The notes beneath the pieces are model-generated. The model made no database searches. It was not told where the DNA came from and saw nothing but the letters and a program-made list of their open reading frames with translations. From Daucus carota subsp. sativus (taxonomy: Eukaryota > Streptophyta > Magnoliopsida > Apiales > Apiaceae), in contig NC_030386.2 of the NCBI RefSeq assembly GCF_001625215.2, positions 38,257,296 through 38,321,295 of the forward strand: 64,000 nt of DNA. Reading direction: 5' to 3'. A program made the position numbers and the translations under genes. The first letter of the stretch is position 1; each line of letters starts with the position of its first letter. Shown here in pieces: positions 11,346 to 22,570 of the stretch.

Positions 11346-12180
11346 GTATACACTAAAGACACACATATTACACTTGTAAATATAATTTTTTTTCTTTGTG
11401 TATGATTTATATGTCGGTGAACTTTGTAGTAATTTTGGAATCATTTAATTTCTTGGTAAATATATCTTTAGGATGTTAAAATCAAACATGTGCTCCTGTG
11501 TCTTTTATTTGATTAAAGTGATGTATCATTAGATTGTTTGTTATTTCGATGATTACAACTGACTTAAAGTGATGTACCATTTAGCGACATGTTTGTTTGT
11601 TATTTCAATAATTTGCCAATTGTAAATTTTTATGCTAATTTTGGAGGAAATTAAGCATTTATGTAATCCTAACATGTTACCTTTTCGGTGTGTTCAAATT
11701 TAATTAAGACTGGCATCACATTTAATATGAAGGGAAAAAAAAAGATTATAGTTCTAGATTTCTCGAATTCGATTAATAGTTTATTGATAATGATAGTCTG
11801 TGACTTGTTGATGTAGTTGCATTTTCAAGTATAAGCGGCCAATGGTATTATTTTGTTAGGTAGCATTACAGGTGACAAAATATATCTTGTGTGCCTCTCT
11901 ACTTGATTGCAGGTGGTAATGATTTCAATATTTATTTGTCATCATTGATGTCTGTGATTTGGGGAAGAGGGTGTGAAACTAATTTTGTAAAATGTGCATT
12001 AGTATATCCCAGAATTACTAATGCATGATGTGTCACACTTGTTCAATTTGATATATTTGTTTAATTATTTCATTGATTTGAACTTGAGCGCTGAATTACT
12101 CAATTACTTATTATAATATATTAATTATATGTATATCTCTGTTGGACAAATAAGTGTAACTTGTCTCATTCAAGCGTCAA

Positions 12181-12678
12181 ATGGCAGACGGAGGAGAACG
12201 ACATTCTAGTCAAGCGCCAATTTCTACTGTAAATTGGACTTTGGTGGGGGAGCTGGCTGCCATAGAAGCAGAAATCGAAAGGCTTAAAACAGACAATCAT
12301 AGGCTCTTTTCTTGTAATCTATCCTTGGAGCATGATCTCGCTGTTTCTGAGGAGGACATAAAACGGCTAAGAGTACATTTAAGAACCATCAAGAATGAAT
12401 CTGATATCCAGATTCAAGGTATGTTGGAAAAAATTGCAAAATGTGAAGCTGAGATATCTGCTAGTGAAAGCATCACGGAGGGACTGCAGCAAGCTTCTTT
12501 TGAGGCCCAAGGTCTGCTGAAAAGTAATCAACAGTTGAGTGGTCAAATTCAGCAAGCCCTCCAAGAATTGGAAATAGCCAACGCTGATATTATGAGGCTC
12601 CCTGAAAAACAACGTGAACTGGATAATATGAAGAAAGCATACCAAGGGTCCGATGTGATAGTTTGGCAACAAAAATAA
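12181..12678 (+). CDS. Truncated FLX-like protein, copy B
   Basis: A single-exon reading frame of 165 residues. Residues 1 to about 155 match the first coding exon of the other copies: 'MADGGERHSSQAP', the signature 'EAEIERLKTDNHRL', then coiled coil ('EEDIKRLRVHL', 'EKIAKCEAEI', 'LPEKQRELDNMKKAYQ'). At about 12645 the sequence leaves the coding exon before the usual donor and joins sequence homologous to the 3' end of copy A (near 5738, 'tctgaggtgatagtttgcc'). This adds a short new C-terminus 'GSDVIVWQQK' and removes introns, exon 2 and exon 3. The second half of the coiled coil is therefore missing. It may be a pseudogene or make a truncated partner; expression is unknown. It forms the right arm of the palindrome. 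Confidence 0.65.
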   Translation: MADGGERHSSQAPISTVNWTLVGELAAIEAEIERLKTDNHRLFSCNLSLEHDLAVSEEDIKRLRVHLRTIKNESDIQIQGMLEKIAKCEAEISASESITEGLQQASFEAQGLLKSNQQLSGQIQQALQELEIANADIMRLPEKQRELDNMKKAYQGSDVIVWQQK

Positions 12679-12899
12679 TACAAATAGTAGTACCTGGGTA
12701 CTCTCAAGTCATCTTTGTTCTTGAAAGTTATTGTTATGGTAGCTTTACTCTCTTTTAGCTTTTATCTGAGATACCATCTCATTAGGGGATTCTGCAAATG
12801 TTTTGTGTTGACACAAGTACATGAGAAGTTGATGATGACTATAATCTTTTAGACTTAAACGAAACCCGTGAGATTATTTCTCTTTTGTATGAGCTCTTC

Positions 12900-14090
12900 T
12901 TTTGCCTTTGCCATTTAAACAGTACAAACTATCTAAGAAAATGAATTTGAGTGAGGCCTTTTCTGATGCTTGTTGGGTTACTCCATCACTTTTTCCGGGG
13001 ATAAGGCCCCATATATCATTGTTGGAGAAGATAGTTCCAAATATCATTTTATGGTTCAAAACCCCATATTGTAGCGCTCATTCATCCCTCACTTTTTAAC
13101 ATCACATCTTCGTATTGTGTTATGTTTTGTAGGGATTTTCAAATCTAAACGCAACACGATGGAGCCATTTCTTTCAAAAAAAAATAATTTAATTGTGGAC
13201 ATTAATTGTGAAAATTAGGGTATACAAGGCTTTCTAACTTTATATATATTAGTTACTTTATATATTAGTTAATACAGACCAATACATATTGTAATTCTTT
13301 TCTAAAAAATGGGTAAAGTCTTAATGGGCAAAAGCTGAATTAAAATCAAGCAATTGGCAAGGTTCGATGTGAAGTTAAAAATGGTTCGGAAATTAAGACC
13401 ACTGTGAATGCAGCAGGGGAAAAATTACAATTTACATTTATAATTTTATCATTTGCACACTTAGAAATGTAAAAAATAAATTATATTACATAATTTTCTT
13501 CTGAAAACTGTTCAGGATATATACTCATAATATCTAAGAAATTTAAAAGCACCTCACCGTAATATATTGCCTAGTAATTTTACTTGTTATTAAAAAAATC
13601 AATACTATAATTTTACTAAACCTTCGTATATAATTGAAAAAGGGTAAACAAATCAAATTTTCTACTACACCCTTTTTCTTTTAATAAATAATATAAAATT
13701 CTCGAAAATATTTTGGGAGTTTTCGAAGTATCATCAAACTAGAAGGCCCATTATTTTGCTAACAACCCATATGTAAATTCCAAAATGAGCTCAAAATAGC
13801 CCATCCAAAATTATGTGTATTATTAATATTAAATTCACAATTACAAAGGATATTTTTTAAAACATATTTATTATTTATATATATGTAAAAAATAATTTGT
13901 AATATATGTGTTATATATACAACATATCAGATACAAAAATTATGAATAAAATAATAATATATGATAAATTAATTTTTAAATAAATTTGATAAATTTATGA
14001 AATTAAACTTTATAAAATTAAATTATATTTCTAAAAATTTAGAATTTTGAACTTCGTCGCGAGGGGTTTTAAGTTCAGCCAACACCTACA
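12900..14090. other. AT-rich spacer, no gene
   Basis: No coding potential is apparent. The part near 13740-13805 repeats the presumed promoter sequence found near 8380-8440, placing it upstream of the leader exon at 14101. The rest is AT-rich with short A/T runs and no bounded repeat that I could define. Confidence 0.5.
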
Positions 14091-14752
14091 AAATATTTTG
14101 GCCCCGCTCAGTTAGAAATTACAATGGTGTCTGAGCTCTGCTACACAGGTAAAAACCAAGCCACAAATTTATATATTTCTACTCTGCAATCATATTATGA
14201 TAATCTAATCTGATTATTATGATTGTTTATGTTGTGTAATTGATGAATGTTTCTGTGCATGTCTTTGCTTTATTTGAATGTTTAAATTGGGCATAATATG
14301 TGTTACTGTGTGTGAGAGAGGGAGAGTGGGTGAGGTAGAGGGAGTGAGAGAGAGAGGGAGAGAGAAAGTGGGAGAGAGGGAGTGAGAGAGGGAGAGAGAG
14401 TGAGATATTGAAGTAAATTGAGAGAGAGAGTGGGTGAGGGAGGGAGAGAGAGTTATTGAAGTAAATAGAACATGGACTTGTGTGTGTGCATCATCTTTTT
14501 GAATTGGATCAAACTTTCGGGTACCATTTATTTTATGCATTTAGCATTGTACATTTTTGGTTTATTTGAACTGAATAGGGCGTTATACATAGGTATTTTG
14601 TTCTCTTGTTGATGCAATACTTATAGCATGTCTAATGGTTATGCTATATAATAGATGGAGCTATTGTTTTTGATTTTTGGGTGCTAAAATAGCACCATGT
14701 CTTCATTGGTTGATTTCTAATTTTGTTTTAAAATTTTTTAACTTCTAATATA

Positions 14753-15300
14753 GGGATAAATATCAAGTTGGTGACTCGTTTCGTCCAAATGTATCAATTG
14801 AGTGACTGATTCCCAAATTGACTCAAATGAGCTACTCATTAGAAAAATTTGTATCAAAAATATCACTCTATCGTTAGTCGAAATTTTGAAAGTATTATAT
14901 ATTGAGTTTCACACATTTTTTATGAATGGTATTACATGTAAATGAAAGATTCCGAGTTCTAGTATTTTAGATAATATTTTTAGATTTTTAAAAATTTATC
15001 TGCTATTTATTTTTATTTAAATCAAATAAAACATTCAAAAAATTAAAATTAAATAGTTGATAAAATTTTAAAAATTCAAAAATATTAGCGAAAATAGTAG
15101 GAATCGGAATCTTTCATTTGGATGTAATAGCATTCATAAAAAATGTGCGAAACTCAATATATAATATTTTCAAAATTTCGACTAATGATAGAATGATATT
15201 TTTGATACAAATTCTTCTAATGAGTGTCTCATTTGAGTCAATTTGGGAATCAGTCACTCAATTGATACATTTGGAAGAAACGAGTCACCAACTTGATATT
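14753..15300. mobile_element. Mutator-like MITE with long inverted repeats
   Basis: A 548-bp element. Its two sides are near-perfect inverted repeats of about 200 bp: left 'atatcaagttggtgactcgt', right 'gagtcaccaacttgatatt' in mirror order, continuing through 'caattgagtgactgattccc' and 'gaaagattccgagttc'. It is flanked by the direct repeat TTCTAATATA (14743-14752 and 15301-15310), 9-10 bp, which fits a Mutator-like duplication. The left tip has a few extra bases (GGGATAA) not seen at the right, so one end is slightly eroded. There is no transposase. It is inserted in the intron remnant of relic E. Confidence 0.8.
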
Positions 15301-15310
15301 TTCTAATATA

Positions 15311-16300
15311 TTACACTTTTAAATATAAATTTAACTAATTACCAAGTACCCACACTTTTAAGTATCTTTTTGGTGCCCACTAGCTTAATACCCGGCTCCC
15401 CATTGGATTGTCTTGATTAGATTTTTATTCTTTTTCATCATCTAAAGAAGAATCCCAACTCTGTAAATGCTAACTCTACATATCTCGCAAATATTAATTG
15501 TATATATATATTGGAGTGTTGATTAGTGAGATTGTGATTTCTACTTTGATACACATTAATCTCTTTAAACGACATATATATGTGTTTGCACTATAGGTTT
15601 GTGAAGTGATTTATAATATCTAATGAGAGAGTCAACTTCTCTTTTAAAGTGTTGTTATCAAGTTACCAAACAAAGGAGCGTCATCCAATTTATAATTTTC
15701 ACAATGCCAACTTGATAGCGTGGCTACCTTTGAGAATACTAGTTGACTAGGCGACCACAAGTCTTTCATATACAAATATTTATTAGATGTAATTTATGAT
15801 TTAATCCAACACAATTTCAGATTTACTGAATCTATTAGACCCTTTTGGGCCTTGACAAGTTTTCTACCTCAATTGCAGATTTACTGAATCTACATTATCA
15901 AGGAAATGACAATCAGTTAAATTTTTTAATTAGTCCTAAATAGTCAACAAGTTTTTTGTAATACATAAATTTACTAGAATTAATATAAATATAACTTAAC
16001 ACATCAATTTTATAATTTTAATCAAAAGTAAAAGAACAATAAGTTCAAATCAAGTATGATTAATACATAATAGCATCCAAATACCGAATATCAACCATGT
16101 CCAGCCAAATAAAAACATAAGTTACAATGAAAACAAGCAAATATTGTATCATGTTCACCTCCAACTTCTCCTTGTGTATTATCAGTGAGTGGATTAGGCG
16201 CCAAGTCAAGCTTCGAGGAACTCAGCGGCCAAGTACCTTCGGGTCGACTAGTCATCTTCGTGGTGACAATGAGATTACTATAAAGGGTAGGCATTATTAA
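15311..16300. other. Unclassified DNA within relic E
   Basis: About 1 kb of AT-rich DNA with no credible gene. The short minus-strand frame near 16091-16294 has no recognisable domain. I see no paired repeat ends. Confidence 0.4.
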
Positions 16301-17187
16301 TGGAAAAGTTACCTGGGGTCACCTAGTTCTCCCTGGCTTAAAAGCACGACACATATTGAAGCATTCACCTCATACTGTGAAGGCACACAGCTACAGTAGA
16401 TCAAGCTTTAGAAACTCTTAGATTTTTTTTCCCTATTATTTTAAACTTACACACATAGCCAGATTGGATTGTTAGATTTCTTCCTCATACTGTAATGACA
16501 ACTTTCTGAAGTTCCTTGACTAGGAGATATAGAAAATATAAAAATAAACCTGAAAACAAACAAGGCGATTTACCCTGTAACCTGTGTGCAATACTTCTTG
16601 ATTTTCTCTAACTAGAACTAAGTGGCAGGACTGATATTACATTTTATATTAACTGCAAATAGAAATAATATTCTAGATTTCTCGAATTCCATAAATTTAT
16701 GGTTGGTAATTATAGTTTGTGATCCGTAACCAGCCAATGGTTGTTGCTGACTTACTGTAGTTGCACTTTAAAAATTAAGCGGTTTCCAATTATATTAATT
16801 TGCTACGCAGCTTTACATGCAGGTGACATATTTTGTGTGCCTCTCTACATGATTGCATGGTTAACGGGCCATTGGGCATGCTGATGAAATCAATATCGAT
16901 TTTTCGTCCAGTAATGTGTGTAGTTCAGGGGAAGGGGCTTCGCAACGAATGGTTAAACTGTGCAGTGATTCTCCCATTAGCAACTTTCTTAATTCAGAAT
17001 GATAGTTTGCTGAAGCTGCACATCTTCCTTAAAATATGTGATATGCATGGCCAATATAAAATTACTTTACTATAACAAAATATGTATGATCCATCATTTT
17101 CAAATAAGTTTATGGATATGTGCGTCTGTGCATATTTATATGGATTAGTCATATATATGATTAAAGTATATACAGGATATATATAGA

Positions 17188-17580
17188 CTAGCTAAATCCT
17201 GTGTGTTGTGATCGCAAAGGTGATATTTTAATATCTGTTCTTTTTATTATTAAATATTTTAATATTTAATTTTTTATTGAAATGTATTTGGGTTAATAAG
17301 CCTGTTTAAATGGGTTAAATAAATAGGCCTATAAGGTGTTTGGATTTTTATGTTTTTATTAGGTCAGTTAATATATTTTTTTAATAATTAGACTCGTCAC
17401 ATAGTGTCAAAAATAAATGGGCTCAAGATGTGTTTATATTAGAATGTTTTAATCTGTTTTAATTAGAATAGAGTAGAGTTCTTAAAATATGTTTTAAAAT
17501 TAAGAAAGTCTTAAATCGGCCCATATACGACCGACTGACCTAAACCTTGTAATGTTTTGGCTTTAATTGTATAGTATAGA
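17188..17580 (-). mobile_element. Short Helitron-like element
   Basis: On the minus strand it begins TCTATACTATACAATTAAAG after an A and ends ...TTTAGCTAG before a T. This is the 5'-TC..CTRR-3' structure with insertion between A and T that marks Helitrons. Its first about 45 bases match the 5' end of the larger element at 51706-53369, including 'AAAGCC.AAACATTA' and 'GGTC.GTCGGT'. The 3' hairpin is weak, so this copy may be degraded. The exact 5' base is ambiguous by four bases because of a TAGATAGA repeat. Confidence 0.6.
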
Positions 17581-17759
17581 TAGATACATATTCTTACTCT
17601 CTTACATTTGGCTCAAATGCAAAACCCTTTATGTGCTGCAGTAGCATTAGCAGTAGAAACACACTTGTGTTACAATTTCTCACGCAATGTTTATATACAG
17701 TTCTTCATTTTGTATGTTGTATATGTTGGTTATATTTGTGATCATTTTAAAATCATAAA

Positions 17760-18330
17760 ATCTCTTGATAAATTTCTTCTCAAATCTTTGCTTCATATGA
17801 ATGTATAAATTAGGCATGAAACATGTGCTCAGATGTGTTTGTAAACATCTGTTTACAATTGCAATAAAATTGTGTAGCATTTTTCTTATCACTTTTTGTT
17901 ATTTCAAATGATCAGTCCTTTATGTGAGTTCGGGAAGAAATTAAGTGTTAATGTCATCTATGCATTTTCATGATATTTTTTTAATTATTTGAATTAAATT
18001 AGGACTGACATTAAAGTTCAGGAGTTGTCGAATTTCATTTATTTCTGGTTGGTAATGATAAATTGACATCCACATAACAAGCAGGTTGTTCCCGACTTGG
18101 TATAGTTGCAATTTTAAACTCATGTGTCTTCTATTCTATTGGTATTATTTTGGTGATTAACTTTAGAGGTGACAGGTTTTCTGTGCCTCTCTACTTTATT
18201 ACTTGGTATGCAGGCCATATGGCAAGGTTATGATTTCAGTATTGATCTTTCATCCACTAATTTGTGTAATTTGGGGGAAAGGGGTGCAAAACTAATTTAT
18301 ATACTGTGCAATCCTGGACCACAGGGTGGA
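17760..18330 (+). pseudogene. FLX-like relic F: intron fragment
   Basis: Intron-1 landmarks of the family appear in order: 'gaatgtataaattaggcatg' (17799), 'ggtgacaggttttctgtgcc' and 'tctctacttt' (about 18167-18200), 'ggttatgatttcagtattga' (18224) and 'gggggaaaggggtgcaaaac' (about 18271). No FLX coding exon follows before copy C. It is therefore a decayed copy or a partial duplication. Confidence 0.65.
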
Positions 18331-18369
18331 CATAAAAATGATAATGGAAATATAAGGTTTCTCCACTAC

Positions 18370-19385
18370 TTATTCTAAATGTAATATTTTTTTTTTGTCC
18401 TTTTTAATTCTTACATGGGCCGTTACAAAATATTCATTTACATGTACCAACCCACTTTCAATCATATAAATATATAGATCAATTGATATTATTATTAGTT
18501 TAGGTAGGGACGAAGTGACCTAGGGCAGGATAGGCACAATGCGCACACAGAGATCAAAACAATAAAAATTATAATATAAAGTTAAGTTATTTTTCTTCTA
18601 GACCGATGCATATCCGTAACAATACATGAATCATACAATTTTTGGACCCCGAAATTTTTTGGGCCCTGGATGCCCTCCCTCTAGGCCGGGCCTGCATATT
18701 AAATATGATCTTTAAACACAATATGAGAAGCCACATTTTTAACTTCATTCAAACTCTTTGGTCTACTAAATATGTGAAATATGCTATCACAATGTAGCTA
18801 AAACTTTTATTTTCACTACATGGTCCATTTAATGACATACTAATTTAGGCTTTTGAACCCTGGCCCTTTGATCTTATTTGTATTTTTTTTTTAATTATCA
18901 AAAAATATATATTATTATTATTGATGCAGAAGTTGCAGGAAGGTGACTGGATTAAGGGCTGGTAGTGGAAAGTTGCAGTTTAGTTTCAGTTTTACTAAGT
19001 TTTTGTTCATGTTTTAATTAGCTAAAAAGTCATGTTAGTAGTACTGTAGTAGTAGTAATTTGGTGTGCGGCATTTTCAGGTGTTTGTTTATTTCGATTTT
19101 ATGTTTCAATTTCCTGAAAAATATAGCAGTGGTGTGATATTTGTAGGTATGGGCTTAGCCCAAATTTAGGTTGAAGTTAGGGGTCTAGCCTAGTGGGTGG
19201 GATTATAAAGACTAGATCCATCGTTTTTAAAGCTTGTCCCCTTTTCTTAATAATATATATGTATATATATTTTTGGTAAATGAGGGCGGCACCTCGTATA
19301 AATTTTATAACAAGGGGATTACAAAGAGAGGACTCCTCAAAAACCTCAAAGCCAAATTAAACAAGGGTTCATCTAAAGAGTAATA
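18370..19385. other. Spacer and upstream region of FLX-like copy C
   Basis: AT-rich DNA without genes. About 19120-19250 ('tatgggcttagcccaaattt', 'ggggtctagcctagtgg') matches the sequence upstream of copy B's leader (about 11105-11215), so it is probably promoter-derived. At 19268-19385 a GC-richer block ('gagggcggcacctcgtata', 'ggggattacaaagagagg') interrupts that homology and looks like an insertion, but I could not find its ends. Confidence 0.45.
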
Positions 19386-20280
19386 AACTACTACTTGCCT
19401 TGATCATCTTCTTGTATACAGGTACATACTAAAGACACACGGAATACTCTTGTATATATAATCTTTTCTTTGTGTATGATTTATTTCGATTTTATGTTTC
19501 TTTCGAATGTTAAAATTAGGCATGAAACATGTGCTCCCGTGTTTATTTGAATTGTAATGATGTACCATTAGATTGCTTATTATATTGATGATGTGCATCT
19601 GTGTGTGAAGATCTTTTTAAAATTCAACGGAAATGATGTACCATTTTTTGACAAAAAAAGTGATGTGCCATTTGGATTGCCACCATTTTGTTTCTTATTC
19701 TGATGTTTTGCCCAATTGTAAATTTTTATGCGAATCTGCGAGAAAATTAAGCATTTATGTAATCTTAGCACTGGACATGATACATTTTTTGGTATATTTA
19801 ATATAATCAGGACCGATTTTCGCATTATTATCAAGAAATTAAATAAAATTATAGTTCTAGATTTCTCAAATTCCATTAATTGCTGGTTGGTAATGATAAT
19901 CTGTGATTAGTGTAATCTGTCAGCGGTTATTGCTGACTTGCTGTAGTTGCTTTTTCAAGCATAAGTGGTTCACAAGGATATTCTTTTGCCGGGTAGCATT
20001 ACAGGTGGCAGATTTTGTGTGCCTCTCTACTTGATTGCAGGTGGTGTGTATTTTGGGGGAAGGGGGAAAACTAATTTTATAAACTGTGCAGTAGTGTTCG
20101 ACAGAATTCTCCTCTCGCTAATGCATATTGAGTCATAGGTGCTCAGTTTGATATATTTGCGTAATTATTTCATTGATTTGAACTTGATTGCTGATTTACT
20201 TGACTACTTTCTATAATATTTTAATTATATGTATATCTGTGTTGGATAAATAGGTGTAACTTGTTCCATTGAAGTGACAA

Positions 20281-21950
20281 ATGGCAGACGGACAAGGAAG
20301 ACGTTCTGGTCAAGCACCATTTTATGCTGTGAACCGGACTTTGGAGGAGGAGCTGGCTGCACAGGGAGCAGAAGTCGAAAGGCTTTTGGCAGAAAATCAG
20401 AGGCTCAGTGCTACCAAGGGGTATTTGGAGCATTGTGTTGTTGTTTCTCAGCAGGACATACAACGTCTAGGAGCACATATAAACACCACCAAGACAGAGG
20501 CTGATGCCCAGGTTCGAGCTATGGAGGAAAAAATTGCAAAACTGGAAGCTGAAAAATCTGCTGCTGAAAGCATCAAGGAGGAACTGCATCAAGCTCATAC
20601 TGAGGCACAGGGCCTGCTTGAAACTAATCGGAAGTTGAGTGGTCAAATTCAGCAGGCCCTCCAAGAAACAGAAATAGCCAAAGCTGATATCAAAAGGCTC
20701 CCTGAATTGCAGTCCACCCTTGAACGTATGAAAAATGAATATCAAATGTTACGGTAAGGGAATACTCATCTTCTCTCTCGTATCATTAAAAATAATTCCT
20801 TTGTTATCATCTGATTACTGAATGAACAGGCTGTTTGTGTGTTTGTGCCCACGGGCAGTTGCACTTGCGGGTAAACAACTAGTGTCTACATTTTAGGTAT
20901 ACAGACTCTTCACTATAGAGCTTACATTGACTAATATTGACATTCATCAAATCAAAGTTCAAATCTCGAACAAGTAAACAACTACCCAGCTACTTCATAC
21001 ACAACTACATGACAAGGCAATATTTTGTGTTTACATTTTAGGTATACAGACTCTTCACTGTAGAGCTTACATTGACTAATATTGACATTCATCAAATCAA
21101 ATTTCAAATCTCGAATAAGTAACTGACGTTACCTTTTTCATACTTCGAATATCAATGTACGACTAAGCATTCTATCAATAGAAGCATAGTTCCTCTGGTG
21201 CAAGGATAGGGGGTGTGAAGATCCTAGCATATGAAGGAAGAGATGACCCTTGAGCCTTTTGCAGTAGGCTATCCCTCAATCTTCGACTGAATGTTTTAAA
21301 ATTTCTTAGTCAGTAATTACTGTTGAGGAAAATAGTTTCTTGATACACATGGTAAAGGTATCTTACGAGTAGTTATTATATAATAAAACTGTATTGTATT
21401 ACATCGCAGAAAAGTCTATATGGTTGGATAATGTTAACATAGGCATTTATCTGGTAATAGTATTGTTTTGCCTCTTTTTTGTATCTTTGGATGCAATCAT
21501 GTGCCACTCAGCACGATATTTGTATCTTCCCTATAACTCTTCTTGTATGTATTCTGGTTATGCAGCAAAACATTTAACCAGGAGAAAGGTCAGAACGTGG
21601 CGAAAATAGAGAAAATCAGAGTGATGGAAGTGGACCTGGCTCGAGAAACAGAAGCACGAAATTTTATGCGTACTCAGGTGGCAAATGCTGCGAGAAGGGC
21701 AAGGGGTATGGTTTTCTGTTTATTTAATATGCACTTTTATTTTTATATATTATTGTACAACAATGCCAGTAGATCCATCCACCACCTCGTCACATACTTG
21801 ATGCTGGTGGTTATGATGACAGTTCCAGCAGACATGACAGAGTTTTGGTTTTCAGGTGGGATAATAGTGCCTTCTGGAGTTGGCAATCATACAGCTACTG
21901 GAAATAGTGGAGGGGCTGCTTTCCCTGGTTCAGCTGGAGGTGCTGATTGA
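20281..21950 (+). CDS. FLX-like coiled-coil protein, copy C
   Basis: Complete gene in three coding exons, 20281-20753, 21566-21705 and 21856-21950, encoding 235 residues. All borders are GT..AG and keep frame (CG|C and G|GT codons split). The protein starts 'MADGQGRRSGQAPF', then carries the family signature 'AQGAEVERLLAENQRL' and continuous heptad repeats to about residue 200 ('LPELQSTLERMKNEY', 'KIEKIRVMEVDLARE', ending 'NAARRARG'). A Gly/Ser/Ala-rich tail ends 'GSAGGAD'. This exon pattern (helix, helix, Gly-rich tail) fits FLX/FLX-LIKE proteins, nuclear partners of FRIGIDA in Arabidopsis; function here is inferred only from family. A non-coding leader exon probably ends at 19421 ('tatacag|gtacat'). 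It is nearly identical to copy D through exons and introns. Confidence 0.85.
20888..21120 (+). repeat. Intronic direct repeat, about 85 bp, in copy C
   Basis: The block starting 'acattttaggtatacagac' (through 'ttgactaatattgacattc') at 20888 is repeated at 21033, spaced 145 bp apart, in the first internal intron of copy C. The same pair is present in copy D (about 27966 and 28111), so the duplication predates the split of C and D. It is absent from copy A. Confidence 0.85.
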
Positions 21951-22330
21951 TTTCTCTCGTGGTCATGTAAAAGCATGGAGTGTCCGAGGTGAAAACTAGA
22001 CACCATAAGTTATGCAAATAGACAATAGTTGTAATCACCTTGGTTCCTGTTCAAACTTATAGTTATGGTAGCTTAATTCAACTCCCTTCCTGAACTAACT
22101 CTCGAGGAAAATTTGCTGCCAAAAGCTACTGATGTTTCATTTGAGATTCCCCTTTGCTATGTTACCCATGTTATATGTGTGGTTGCCGTAGGCTTCTTAT
22201 AAACTTCTTTACTATAAAGAAATCCAGGAGACTGTTTTCCTTTTATATGTCCTCTTCTTTTCTTTAGACCATTTAAATAAAATTAAATTTCTAATCGAAT
22301 GACATTCAATTAGGTCATTTACGGATGGGA

Positions 22331-22570
22331 CATGATGGTTCGATTGAACTTAGAAATTAGTCTTTGATGCTAAATCCTATGTTACAGAGGATATGATTGA
22401 AATTACAATTTTAGTTAGATTGGTGTGTCGAAGTAATTTCAATATGATGACATGATGGTTCGATTGAACTTAGAAATTAGTCTTTGATGCTAAATCCTAT
22501 GTTACAGAGGATATGATTGAAATTACAATTTTAGTTAGATTGGTGTGTCAAAGTAATTTCAATAGGATGA
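22331..22570 (+). repeat. Tandem duplication, two units of 120 bp
   Basis: Two adjacent copies starting 'catgatggttcgattgaact' at 22331 and 22451 differ at only two positions (near 22430 and 22445). They lie beyond the 3' UTR of copy C, and copy D lacks them, so the duplication is recent. Confidence 0.95.

Larger units (their letters stand above)
9436..12555. repeat. Large imperfect palindrome of FLX-like sequence
   Basis: The left arm (about 9436-10970) is the reverse complement of the right arm (about 11098-12555); the central spacer is about 130 bp. Matching blocks run through leader exon, intron and coding exon. 'ttgtgaagt...gcggcagaaa' near 10795 pairs with 'cgctgccgctgtagacgctc' near 11265. 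'ggctaagcccacacctaaca' near 10931 pairs with the complementary 'gttaggtgtgggcttagcc' near 11115. The arms have diverged by many substitutions and small indels. A transcript crossing both arms would fold into a long hairpin. Confidence 0.85.
14101..17075 (+). pseudogene. FLX-like relic E: leader and introns without coding exons
   Basis: The leader exon 14101-14148 ('...acaATGGTGTCTGAGCTC' to donor 'tacacag|gtaaa') is the sister of the one at 8521. A GA-rich tract (14313-14452) follows. Then, after a MITE and unique DNA, about 16310-17070 matches intron 1 of copy A at about 2985-3890. Shared blocks include 'atattgaagcattcacctca', 'ggcacacagctacagtagat', 'taccctgtaacctgtgtgca' and 'tgtgcctctctacatgattg'. 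The match ends near 17070, just where copy A proceeds to its coding exon, and no FLX coding sequence follows. The downstream part has evidently been deleted. Confidence 0.75.

Noticed and set aside
18499..18700. 'gggacgaagtgacctagggc' ... 'ccctccctctaggccgggcc' as a possible hAT element
   Set aside because: The two ends are not inverted repeats of each other and no 8-bp duplication is visible.
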